A program made the translations under genes and the position numbers. Positions 5,449 to 12,455 of a stretch of 14,222 nt of DNA are shown piece after piece (positions within the stretch are counted from its first letter, which is position 1; every line of letters starts with the position of its first letter). The stretch is from Thermoprotei archaeon. GTDB lineage: Archaea; Thermoproteota; Nitrososphaeria; Geothermarchaeales; JDFR-13. The notes under the pieces are model-generated. The model was not told the DNA's origin. It saw nothing but the letters and a program-made list of their open reading frames with translations, and ran no database searches. Location: NCBI GenBank assembly GCA_015661745.1, contig DQVL01000007.1:1-14222 (forward strand). Direction: 5' to 3'.

Positions 5449-6222
5449 TTAACCTATCAATCCCTCTACATATTCCCTGGTCTTTGGATCAACTGGACTA
5501 TTAAGTACCTGTGGAGAAGGCCCATATTCAATCAGTTTACCTACGTTATCATCATCCGGCATAAAGACGAGGACATAATCCGAGATTCTTCTGGCTTGGC
5601 TTAGTGAATGGGTAACTATAATTATTGTATAACTATTCTTCAGCTTCAAGAGTACATCTTCAATCTTCTTAGTCGATTTTGGATCTAAATATGAGGTGGG
5701 TTCATCAAGTAGTAGTACATCCGGCTCTATAGCTAGAGTCCTAGCTAAACAGAGTCTCTGCTGCTGACCAGTAGATAGGTTATATGCACTCTCCTCAAGC
5801 CTATCCTTAACTTCATCCCATAATGCAGCCATTACTAAGGCGTTTCTAACCCTTTTATATATAACATCTTCATCCTTTACATTATTTATCCGAAGTCCAA
5901 AGGCTACATTCTCATATATAGACATCGGGAAAATAGTTGGTCTCTGAAATACCATACCTATCCTAGTCCTAATCAGATAAACATTGACCCCCTCATCATA
6001 TATGTTTTTCCCTCTATAATACACCTCACCAACCACTTTTGCACCTGGAATCAAGTCGTTCAACCTATTTAATGACCTTAGAAAACTACTTTTACCAGTT
6101 CCAGATGGACCTATAACAGCTGATATAGAATTTTCAAATATATCTACATTTACATCTTCAAGTACCTTCCGCCCACCATAGTATACAGTCAAACCAACTG
6201 TTTTTATAACTATATTTACCAT
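5449..6222 (-). CDS. pstB: Phosphate ABC transporter ATP-binding protein PstB
   Basis: A 257-residue ATPase that powers phosphate import by the Pst complex on the cytoplasmic side of the membrane. Walker A is GPSGTGKSS (38-46), followed by the PstB-specific FLRSLNRLNDLIPG. The Q-loop segment is GMVFQRPTIFPMSIYENVAFG (89-109), close to the PstB consensus. The signature is LSTGQQQRLCLAR (149-161), where Thr replaces the first Gly of LSGGQ but the PstB hallmark QQQRLCLAR is kept. Walker B is VLLLDEP with catalytic Glu174, and the switch His is His205. All catalytic residues are present, so this is the functional ATPase, unlike the next gene. Start ATG 6222 has GAGGTG at 6229-6234 inside the end of pstA. 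The gap to pstA is 3 bases. Length is normal for the family. Confidence 0.96.
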   Translation of the reverse strand: MVNIVIKTVGLTVYYGGRKVLEDVNVDIFENSISAVIGPSGTGKSSFLRSLNRLNDLIPGAKVVGEVYYRGKNIYDEGVNVYLIRTRIGMVFQRPTIFPMSIYENVAFGLRINNVKDEDVIYKRVRNALVMAALWDEVKDRLEESAYNLSTGQQQRLCLARTLAIEPDVLLLDEPTSYLDPKSTKKIEDVLLKLKNSYTIIIVTHSLSQARRISDYVLVFMPDDDNVGKLIEYGPSPQVLNSPVDPKTREYVEGLIG

Positions 6223-6225
6223 ATA

Positions 6226-7059
6226 CTACACCTCATACAGCCTATATGAATACCTCAATCTAAAATAGATGGATGTAATAGAGACAAGCATGAAAATCGC
6301 TATCAAAACAATTATTACAGCAGAGGCTAACTCCCTATATATAGGCTGTGGCCGAGTAACCAAGTTAAATATATATAATGGTAAAACTGTAAATTCATCA
6401 AATAGACTTAATGGGATCGTCTTAGTAAATAATAGTCCACTAATAACAAGTATTGGGGCAGCCTCACCTAAAGCCCTTGCAACAGCCAATATACTACCGG
6501 TTAAAGCTCTTGAGAGACCTAATGGAATCAATAGGTTGGTTACAACCTCTTGTCTAGATGCGCCTAATGAGTAGGCAGTCATCTTTAGAGATTCAGGGAT
6601 AGATCTAAATGCCTCCAATGTAGCTACGACCGTTAATGGAAGGATGAGGAATGACATGGTAATAGCTCCAGTCAATATACTCCTACCAGCACCTAATACA
6701 TACCCGATGAAGCCTAAGCCGACCAAGCCATATACTACAGATGGAACCCCAGCTAACATATCAATTACAAAATATACTAAGTCTCTAATCCTTTCATTCT
6801 CTACAAACTCAACTATATAAATAGATAAACCTAGACCTAATAGAAATGAGATTATACTGGAGAGACCAACTATATATATCGAGCCTATAATAACAGGTAG
6901 TATACCGGTCTCACCTGGATCATACGATGGAGAGCCTAGGATAAAGCCGAGGTCTATATGTTTAGAACCATCTATAAATACTTGGATGAAGAAGATAGTT
7001 AATATAGCTATGGGAATAATCAGTGTAGCCAATGATGCATACTTCACAGTTCTATCCAT
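6226..7059 (-). CDS. pstA: Phosphate ABC transporter permease PstA
   Basis: A 277-residue inner permease subunit with about six membrane helices. The first is at residues 8-28, before an external loop with the PstA-like stretch PSYDPGETGILPVIIGSIY (44-62). The coupling EAA loop is at about 149-182 (LEAFRSIPESLKMTAYSLGASRQEV), followed by ARALGEAAPILV (194-205), a hallmark of PstA. Two starts are adjacent, GTG 7062 and ATG 7059. ATG 7059 is taken because GGTGAT (7065-7070), which overlaps the pstC stop, is five bases away. It pairs with PstC to form the phosphate channel and contacts PstB. Tightly packed between pstC and pstB, so one transcript is expected. Confidence 0.95.
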   Translation of the reverse strand: MDRTVKYASLATLIIPIAILTIFFIQVFIDGSKHIDLGFILGSPSYDPGETGILPVIIGSIYIVGLSSIISFLLGLGLSIYIVEFVENERIRDLVYFVIDMLAGVPSVVYGLVGLGFIGYVLGAGRSILTGAITMSFLILPLTVVATLEAFRSIPESLKMTAYSLGASRQEVVTNLLIPLGLSRALTGSILAVARALGEAAPILVISGLLFTKTIPLSLFDEFTVLPLYIFNLVTRPQPIYRELASAVIIVLIAIFMLVSITSIYFRLRYSYRLYEV

Positions 7060-7069
7060 CACACATCAC

Positions 7070-7978
7070 CTACAGTCTAGAGACTGTGTATGAGAATCTC
7101 TTACTAATATAGAGGGCTACCAGATTAACCATCAATACTATAGCTAGTAGATAGAGGGCAACTCCATATAAACTATAGAATTCTATAGTTCCAAATGGTG
7201 CATCACCAGTAGCTACTTGAGCTATATATCCAGTCATCGTCTGCATAGACTCAAGAATATTTAATGTGAATACGGGTTTCGACCCAGCTGCTATCGCCAC
7301 TATCATAGTCTCCCCAATAGCCCTGGCAAAGGCAAGTATATAGGCTGAAGCTATTCCAGGTAAAGCCGCTCTCAACAATATTCTGAAGATTGTCTGTGAC
7401 TTCTTAGCCCCTAGAGAGTATGCAGCCATGCGGAGTGAATATGGTATACTATATAGGGCGTCTTCAGCCAAGGTAGAGATGATAGGTGTAATCATAATCC
7501 CCATAGCAATCCCAGATGATAATGCGTTATAAACCTCTATATTGGGGAGAATCGTCTTAAGGGATGGAGTTATATATTGGAGGGCGAAGAATCCATATAC
7601 AACTGTTGGGATTGTAGCCAACAATTCTATGAGTGGCTTCAAAACTCTTCTACTCCTCTCAGAGGCATATTCACTTATGTATATAGCGCTGCCAAGACCC
7701 AATATACTTGAAAAGATGATAGCTATAAATGCGATAACTAACGTAGCCCAAACCAATGGGATAGACCCGAAACTCTTATCACTAAATAGTGCAGACCATC
7801 TAAAACCAGTCAGAAACTCCCATATCGATATATTCTGGAAGAATGATATAGCCTCTATAAAAACAAATGATGTTATAATAATGAAGAATATACCTGGTAA
7901 GATACTTGCTAATAGAGGGATAACCCTAAACCGATTCTCCCTCCTAACCTTCTCACGAAATACCTCCTCATCTATCAT
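7070..7978 (-). CDS. pstC: Phosphate ABC transporter permease PstC
   Basis: A 302-residue permease subunit. It has a cytoplasmic N-terminus rich in Arg and Glu (EEVFREKVRRENRFR), a first helix at 20-44, and an external loop with WEFLTGFRWSALF and SFGSIPLVWATL, which is PstC-typical. Further helices follow, then the EAA loop YSIPYSLRMAAYSLGAKKSQ (176-195) and FARAIGETMIVAIAAG (217-232), the PstC version of the ARALGE motif. Start: a longer frame begins at TTG 8008, but ATG 7978 gives the normal N-terminus, with AGGTG upstream inside the pstS end. With this start the gene overlaps pstS by 11 bases. The protein joins PstA in the membrane. Confidence 0.94.
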   Translation of the reverse strand: MIDEEVFREKVRRENRFRVIPLLASILPGIFFIIITSFVFIEAISFFQNISIWEFLTGFRWSALFSDKSFGSIPLVWATLVIAFIAIIFSSILGLGSAIYISEYASERSRRVLKPLIELLATIPTVVYGFFALQYITPSLKTILPNIEVYNALSSGIAMGIMITPIISTLAEDALYSIPYSLRMAAYSLGAKKSQTIFRILLRAALPGIASAYILAFARAIGETMIVAIAAGSKPVFTLNILESMQTMTGYIAQVATGDAPFGTIEFYSLYGVALYLLAIVLMVNLVALYISKRFSYTVSRL

Positions 7979-9017
7979 AGGTTGATAACACCTTGGGCAC
8001 CCAATCAAGAGCCAGCTCTACATATCCAACATATACACCTGAATCAATCAACGCATATACCGAATCATAATATAACTTTGGGAGAGGAACATAACCAACA
8101 TATAATGATGCGTTATATGCATATCTAAGATAGAAAAGTAGGAACTCCTTAACCTGAGGTTTACTCTCTAGAGAATCTATATTTACATATAGATATAGAA
8201 GCCTACTAAGGGGGTATCTGAAGCTAATTATATTATCCTCCGTAGGGCTAATAGGTTGTGACCCATCATGGATAGCTACAGCTCTTACCCTATCCCTATT
8301 TTCTATATAATATGCATATCCAAAATATCCTAATGCATATTTATCATTTGCAACACCCTGAACAATAAAATTGTCATCTTCACTTGCTACATAATCAATC
8401 CTAGATGCACCAGCCTCACCAACCACATACTCAGTGAAGAAGTCAAAGGTTCCAGAGTCGGGGCCGGGGCCATATAGTTTTATGGGTTCATCCGGCCATT
8501 CAGGTCTTATATCACTCCATCTCTCTATCTTTGAGTTGGGCATCCATATCATTCTGAGTTCCTCAATAGTTAGGTAATCTACCCAGTCATTATCCTTATT
8601 CACTACCACTGCAACCCCATCTATAGCTATTGGGATGACTGTATAATCAACACCATTTGCATATGCCTCCCTAGCCTCATCATCCTTGATAGGGCGTGAC
8701 GCATCATTAATATCAATCTCTCCCATAATGAACCTCTTGAAGCCTCCCCCCGTACCTGAGATACCTACATATACATTTACAGTTGGGTATCTATCCATAA
8801 ATAGAGAGGCTATATACTCTGTAATGGGATATACTGTGCTAGATCCATCTATAAACACATTACCACTTATAATCAATTGAGCCTCATCTAACGGTGAATC
8901 TATAAAATCTACCGATGTATCATTGTATATATCATATATTGTCGCCCCTATTGGGATACCAAATAAGAAGGCAACTACAATGGAAAATAGAGTTAACCTA
9001 CCATTCCCCAGTACCAT
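7968..9017 (-). CDS. pstS: Phosphate-binding protein PstS (membrane-anchored)
   Basis: A 349-residue extracytoplasmic phosphate receptor and first gene of the operon. The N-terminal helix LTLFSIVVAFLFGIPIGATI (about 8-27) lacks a bacterial lipobox cysteine and lacks a clear cleavage site, so it looks like an uncleaved membrane anchor, common in archaea. Phosphate-binding motifs of the PstS family are all present: DGSSTVYPI (57-65), SGTGGGFKRF (87-96), DASRP (105-109) and GPDSGTFDFF (near 186-195). The start is ATG 9017. TTG 9026 would add three residues but is less likely. Between 9018 and 9112 lies the control region shared with the divergent PhoU-type gene. Expression is probably raised under phosphate limitation, by analogy with other Pst systems. 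Confidence 0.95.
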   Translation of the reverse strand: MVLGNGRLTLFSIVVAFLFGIPIGATIYDIYNDTSVDFIDSPLDEAQLIISGNVFIDGSSTVYPITEYIASLFMDRYPTVNVYVGISGTGGGFKRFIMGEIDINDASRPIKDDEAREAYANGVDYTVIPIAIDGVAVVVNKDNDWVDYLTIEELRMIWMPNSKIERWSDIRPEWPDEPIKLYGPGPDSGTFDFFTEYVVGEAGASRIDYVASEDDNFIVQGVANDKYALGYFGYAYYIENRDRVRAVAIHDGSQPISPTEDNIISFRYPLSRLLYLYVNIDSLESKPQVKEFLLFYLRYAYNASLYVGYVPLPKLYYDSVYALIDSGVYVGYVELALDWVPKVLSTYDR

Positions 9018-9112
9018 ACCAATCAATACATCTAATTACGTTTGAAAAACTATATAGATTAGGTTTTAATTATAAAGAGGACTATATAACCTATATAGAA
9101 TATGGTGATTAT
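9018..9112. promoter_or_regulatory. Divergent control region of pstS operon and AbrB-PhoU gene
   Basis: In these 95 bases the rightward gene has a TATA-like TTAATTATAAAG centred near 9072 and a GGTGAT site at 9104-9109 before ATG 9113. The leftward pstS has AATCTATATA centred near 9055, about 26-28 bases before a transcript start near 9028. Direct repeats CTATATAG at 9050-9057 and 9091-9098 and a CTATATAA at 9082-9089 overlap these elements, and TAGGTT (9060-9065) is inverted as AACCTA (9088-9093). These are candidates for binding by the AbrB domain of the neighbouring regulator. Confidence 0.5.
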
Positions 9113-10120
9113 ATGGGTGAAGTTATCCATAGAAAGATCCAGAGAACTGGTGGAACAACATATATCGTTTCCCTACCAAAAAAATGGGTTGAGAAACACA
9201 ATCTCAAAGAAGGAGATTTTATAATACTAGTTATAGACGAAGATGAGATAACCATTAAAACAGAGGAGGAAAGAAGAGAAGAATTATCTGCTGTCATAGA
9301 TGTGAAGGATATAGATCCCAGACTTATGGAACGTCTCGTGATATCATATTATCTAGCTGGATATGACATAGTAAAGGTGGTCGATAAAAAAATTTCTGAA
9401 GAATATAGATCCCATATCAAGAAGATTATAAAGAAGAAGATGATTGGCTTCGAGGTTATTGATGAAGATATCGACATTATAAAGGTAGGATCTCTAGTTA
9501 AGGAGAAGGAGTTATCCCTAGATATAGCTGTATCAAGAATGTTTAAGATAGGCAGATTCCTACTAGAGATACTCCCAGATGTAATACTTGAGCATAACGA
9601 GTCAAATGCAAGGCTAATTATACAGACCGATGACGATATGGATAGACTCTATCTATATATTATACGTATGGTGAGAAAGACTAGGGATAGAAGCTTTGAT
9701 GTAGGGAGGTTAATAATAACATCGATGTTGGCGAAAGCCTTAGAGAGAATTGTTGATCATATAGTCAAGATAGCATATACAGTAATCGAGATTTCTAAAC
9801 CTATTGAAAAGAATATCCGCAAGATGCTCTATAACATTCTCCATATTTCAAGTGAGATCTACGTATCTACATATAATGCATATATACATAAAGACATTAT
9901 ACTGGCAAATGAAGTTATATCTCGGGTAAAGAATACATCGAGAAAATTTGACTACATAACCAATAAACTAAGAGAAGACGAAAAACTAAGTAGTGAGGAG
10001 ATAATACATATAAACACTATACTCGAGAGTGGTAAAAGAATATGTGAATATTCAGCTGATATATGTGAGATGATCATCGATCTAAATATATCCAATATAA
10101 GCACTACAAGTCTTTTTTAA
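9113..10120 (+). CDS. phoU: Archaeal phosphate uptake regulator, AbrB-PhoU fusion
   Basis: A 335-residue cytosolic regulator with an N-terminal AbrB/SpoVT-type DNA-binding swapped-hairpin domain (residues 3-50: RKIQRTGGTTYIVSLPKKW, LKEGDFIILV, ITIKTEE), followed by two PhoU helical repeats. PhoU motifs are TDDDMDRLYLYIIRMVR (172-188), ALERIVDHIVKIAYTV (209-224) and, in the last repeat, GKRICEYSADICEMIID (307-323). This combination is typical of archaeal PhoU proteins, thought to sense phosphate status and control the Pst operon and transporter. Start: the frame stays open back to 8915, but that part overlaps the pstS start. ATG 9113 has GGTGAT at 9104-9109 and begins right at the AbrB domain. 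Transcribed away from pstS. Whether it binds the shared region directly is inference. Confidence 0.93.
   Translation: MGEVIHRKIQRTGGTTYIVSLPKKWVEKHNLKEGDFIILVIDEDEITIKTEEERREELSAVIDVKDIDPRLMERLVISYYLAGYDIVKVVDKKISEEYRSHIKKIIKKKMIGFEVIDEDIDIIKVGSLVKEKELSLDIAVSRMFKIGRFLLEILPDVILEHNESNARLIIQTDDDMDRLYLYIIRMVRKTRDRSFDVGRLIITSMLAKALERIVDHIVKIAYTVIEISKPIEKNIRKMLYNILHISSEIYVSTYNAYIHKDIILANEVISRVKNTSRKFDYITNKLREDEKLSSEEIIHINTILESGKRICEYSADICEMIIDLNISNISTTSLF
10113..10118 (+). terminator. T-run at the end of the PhoU-type gene
   Basis: Six T residues run into the TAA stop of the gene, followed by an AT-rich stretch. This is a typical archaeal T-run terminator in form, but not proven. Confidence 0.3.
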
Positions 10121-10158
10121 ATGGTTAAAAAACATTATTGTATAACTGAGTATACCCA

Positions 10159-10191
10159 TTTATAACATGTTATGATACTTAAAATAGGTTG
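10159..10191 (+). promoter_or_regulatory. Promoter, palindromic operator and RBS of merA
   Basis: TTTATAA at 10159-10165 is a TATA box about 26 bases before a transcript start near 10188. A perfect 12-bp palindrome, ATAACATGTTAT (10162-10173), overlaps its 3' half, where a bound repressor would block TBP/TFB. AGGTTG at 10186-10191 precedes ATG 10195. Confidence 0.5.
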
Positions 10192-10194
10192 GAT

Positions 10195-11622
10195 ATGAAG
10201 AGATATGACTATATAGTTGTTGGTGGTGGGGCAGCGGGATTCTCAAACATAGTTAAACTTAATGAATTATCCGATGGTAAAGCTACTATCCTACTAGTAT
10301 CCAAAGGACCTTTGGGAGGTACATGTGTAAATACTGGCTGCGTCCCATCAAAGACACTTATAGAAGTGGCTAGACACATCCATAACATAAATAGATTTAG
10401 AGATAGAGGGCTAGAGATAGATGGATACCAATATTCTTTTGCGGAAACCCTTAGAAAGATTAGAGAGGTAGTGGAGGAACTGAGAGTAGGAAAATACGAA
10501 AATATATTGAAAGAGTTTGATAATGTAGAATACATATTTGGAGAAGCCAGATTTATAGATAGAAATACTTTGGAGATAAACCATGGGGATAAGTTTGAAG
10601 TTGTAGGAGATAAAATATTGATATCTACCGGCTCTCGACCAGCAATCCCACCTATAGATGGACTAGATAAAATTGAGTATCTCACAACAGATAATCTATG
10701 GAGCCTAGATAAGAAACCTGATTCAATAGCTATCATAGGTAGTGGGGCTGTGGGACTAGAGATTTCACAATCTCTAACAAGGCTAGGTATAGAAGTATAT
10801 TTAATCGAGGTTCTAGACCGTCCAATACCAAATACAGAGCCTGAGATATCAGAGATGATAAAGGATAGATTAGAGGAGGAGGGTGTAAAGACATATTTCA
10901 AAACTAGGGTTGAGAAGATATGGAAACAAAATGATAGGGCAATTCTCTCATTGATAGGGCATGAAGGAAAGAGAGAGATTGAAGTCGATAAAATATTACT
11001 TGCTACAGGTAGAAAGCCTAATACCGAGGGATTAAACCTTGAGAAGGCGGGTGTAGAGGTTGATGATAGAGGCTTTATAAAGGTAAATAGTTATATGCAG
11101 ACTACAAACCCAGATATATATTCAGCTGGTGATGTAGCGGCTTCACCGAAGCCGGCTATGCTAGAGACAATAGCTGCTAGGGAGGGGGTAGTAGCAGCAT
11201 TTAAAATGACTGGACACACCCCAAAACCAATTGACTATAACGCCATACCCGTAGTAGTATTTATAGATCCAGAGCTGGCTTTTGTCGGTAAGACCGAAGC
11301 CCAAGTCATGAAAGAATTAGGTGTATGTGCATGTAGAGGGGTGAAATTCTCCAGTTTGCCTAAATCGAAGATCATAAACCATGATGAGGGATATGCAAAG
11401 ATAATTATAGATCCATATACAAGAGAGGTTAAGGGTGTACATGTATACTCTCCCTATGCATCAGAGATTATTCTACAGGCATCACTCTATATACGGCATA
11501 GGTATAAAGTAGAGGATATATTGGATGTGATACAGGTATTCCCAACAGTATCAGAGATTGTTAAGTTATCTGCCCAAGCATTTATACGTAGAGTGGATAA
11601 GATGCCATGCTGTGTAGAATAA
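10195..11622 (+). CDS. merA: Mercuric reductase MerA
   Basis: A 475-residue cytosolic flavoenzyme expected to reduce Hg(II) to Hg(0) with NADPH. FAD motif IVVGGGAAGF (7-16); redox-active disulfide GGTCVNTGCVPSKTL (Cys44, Cys49); NAD(P)H motif IAIIGSGAVGLE (178-189); second FAD motif YSAGDVA (309-315). Two features separate it from dihydrolipoamide dehydrogenase. It ends in MPCCVE, giving the vicinal Cys472-Cys473 that hand Hg(II) to the active site, and the His of the His-Glu dyad is Phe449 in FPTVSEIVKLSAQAF, as in MerA. There is no N-terminal HMA (NmerA) domain, which is normal for archaeal forms. Start: ATG 10195, not TTG 10189, because the FAD strand begins at once and AGGTTG precedes it. 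An extra Cys378-x-Cys380 pair is unusual. No merR, merH or transporter gene is adjacent. Confidence 0.9.
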   Translation: MKRYDYIVVGGGAAGFSNIVKLNELSDGKATILLVSKGPLGGTCVNTGCVPSKTLIEVARHIHNINRFRDRGLEIDGYQYSFAETLRKIREVVEELRVGKYENILKEFDNVEYIFGEARFIDRNTLEINHGDKFEVVGDKILISTGSRPAIPPIDGLDKIEYLTTDNLWSLDKKPDSIAIIGSGAVGLEISQSLTRLGIEVYLIEVLDRPIPNTEPEISEMIKDRLEEEGVKTYFKTRVEKIWKQNDRAILSLIGHEGKREIEVDKILLATGRKPNTEGLNLEKAGVEVDDRGFIKVNSYMQTTNPDIYSAGDVAASPKPAMLETIAAREGVVAAFKMTGHTPKPIDYNAIPVVVFIDPELAFVGKTEAQVMKELGVCACRGVKFSSLPKSKIINHDEGYAKIIIDPYTREVKGVHVYSPYASEIILQASLYIRHRYKVEDILDVIQVFPTVSEIVKLSAQAFIRRVDKMPCCVE

Positions 11623-12420
11623 CTAATCAAAATCTATAATTTTTACATCCCCAGAAGAGAGGGCCTCCCTAACATAGTATATAGCATCATCCTCATCAAC
11701 ACCATACTCCTCAAGTAGAGACATAGCTTTATTAAGGGCTTCCTCAAGAGTTAATGGAGATGACTTAGATAATAGATTTATAACCTTCCTCCTTACTTCT
11801 CTCCTCCTTAAGAAACTCTCTCTAAATACTCCTCCACCATAAACCAGATCTCTATATATAGTTTTGGACCATGATACATATCTCCTAAACTGCTTACCAT
11901 CCTTCTTCACCCTACCCATATAGAATAGGGGTTTTATAAGGTCTAGACGCCATGTATAATCTTTGTCAAACAACTCAGCTGCATATATGTTTTTAACCTC
12001 ACCCACTACCAAGACATGGTCACCAATAACAATATTATTTGATAGGTTAAGCTCCATAGCTAGATAGGCATCCTCAAGGAGTGGGGCATTAAGTGCTTCA
12101 CCCCTAAAAATTTTAAACCCTCCCCTTCTAAGCTTATCCATAAAAAATCTTTCTGAGACATCACCCAAATATGGCGTCTTATCAACATATTCAAAACCAA
12201 TAAAATTTAATCCATATATCTTAGCCTTATCAATAAGTTTATATGTGTATCTCTCGAAACCTATAGCCACACCTATATAGAATGGCTTAAATGAAAGCTG
12301 TGTCCACCAACTAGCTAACATACCACCTAATCTTCCTCCATACTCAGCTGTAACTATGATAGGCTTTGAGGGATATAGAAGTTTCTCCCCAATAGATAAA
12401 TCTATATTCTTAAGCTTCAT
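11623..12420 (-). CDS. Flavin reductase-like FMN-binding protein with C-terminal extension
   Basis: A 265-residue protein. Residues 1-170 match the flavin reductase-like split-barrel family: YPSKPIIVTAEYGGRLGGMLASWWTQLSF, with phosphate-contacting ASWWT, then VAIGFERYTYKLI (51-63), LNFIGFEYVD (71-80) and VIGDHVLVVGEV (131-142). Family members bind FMN and reduce flavin or oxidise NAD(P)H; some are flavoredoxins. Residues about 171-265 are not part of that domain: a basic stretch, then helices (EVRRKVINLL, TLEEALNKAMSLLEEYGV, DDAIYYVREALSSGDVKI) that look like a small winged-helix or helical domain I do not recognise. No ribosome-binding site; a TATA box 28 bases before the ATG implies a leaderless message. 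The stop codon touches that of merA with no gap. Substrate and partner unknown. Confidence 0.8.
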   Translation of the reverse strand: MKLKNIDLSIGEKLLYPSKPIIVTAEYGGRLGGMLASWWTQLSFKPFYIGVAIGFERYTYKLIDKAKIYGLNFIGFEYVDKTPYLGDVSERFFMDKLRRGGFKIFRGEALNAPLLEDAYLAMELNLSNNIVIGDHVLVVGEVKNIYAAELFDKDYTWRLDLIKPLFYMGRVKKDGKQFRRYVSWSKTIYRDLVYGGGVFRESFLRRREVRRKVINLLSKSSPLTLEEALNKAMSLLEEYGVDEDDAIYYVREALSSGDVKIIDFD

Positions 12421-12422
12421 GT

Positions 12423-12429
12423 AAAAAAA
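12423..12429 (-). terminator. T-run after the 12-helix membrane protein gene
   Basis: Read leftward, seven T residues lie 27 bases after the membrane protein stop and just before ATG 12420 of the flavin-reductase gene. It fits an archaeal T-run terminator that would separate the two transcripts. Confidence 0.35.
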
Positions 12430-12443
12430 GATAAGGAGGGATG

Positions 12444-12452
12444 ATATATAGA
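12444..12452 (-). promoter_or_regulatory. TATA box of the flavin-reductase-like gene (leaderless)
   Basis: Read leftward CTATATATC is centred near 12448, 28 bases before ATG 12420. No ribosome-binding site precedes the ATG, only a T-run, so transcription probably starts at or next to the initiation codon. Confidence 0.45.
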
Positions 12453-12455
12453 ATC

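Noticed and set aside
7542..7985. Rightward 147-codon frame opposite pstC
   Set aside because: Mirror of a membrane permease gene; no family signal and no promoter.
8915..9112. N-terminal extension of the AbrB-PhoU protein
   Set aside because: It would overlap the pstS start and both promoters; ATG 9113 with GGTGAT starts exactly at the AbrB domain.
10209..10901. Long 230-codon leftward frame opposite merA
   Set aside because: Antisense shadow of merA with low-complexity Ser/Leu/Ile content and no start signals; the rightward frame has all enzyme motifs.
10195..11622. Dihydrolipoamide dehydrogenase instead of mercuric reductase
   Set aside because: The C-terminal Cys-Cys pair and Phe449 in place of the catalytic His are MerA features, and no 2-oxoacid dehydrogenase genes are nearby.
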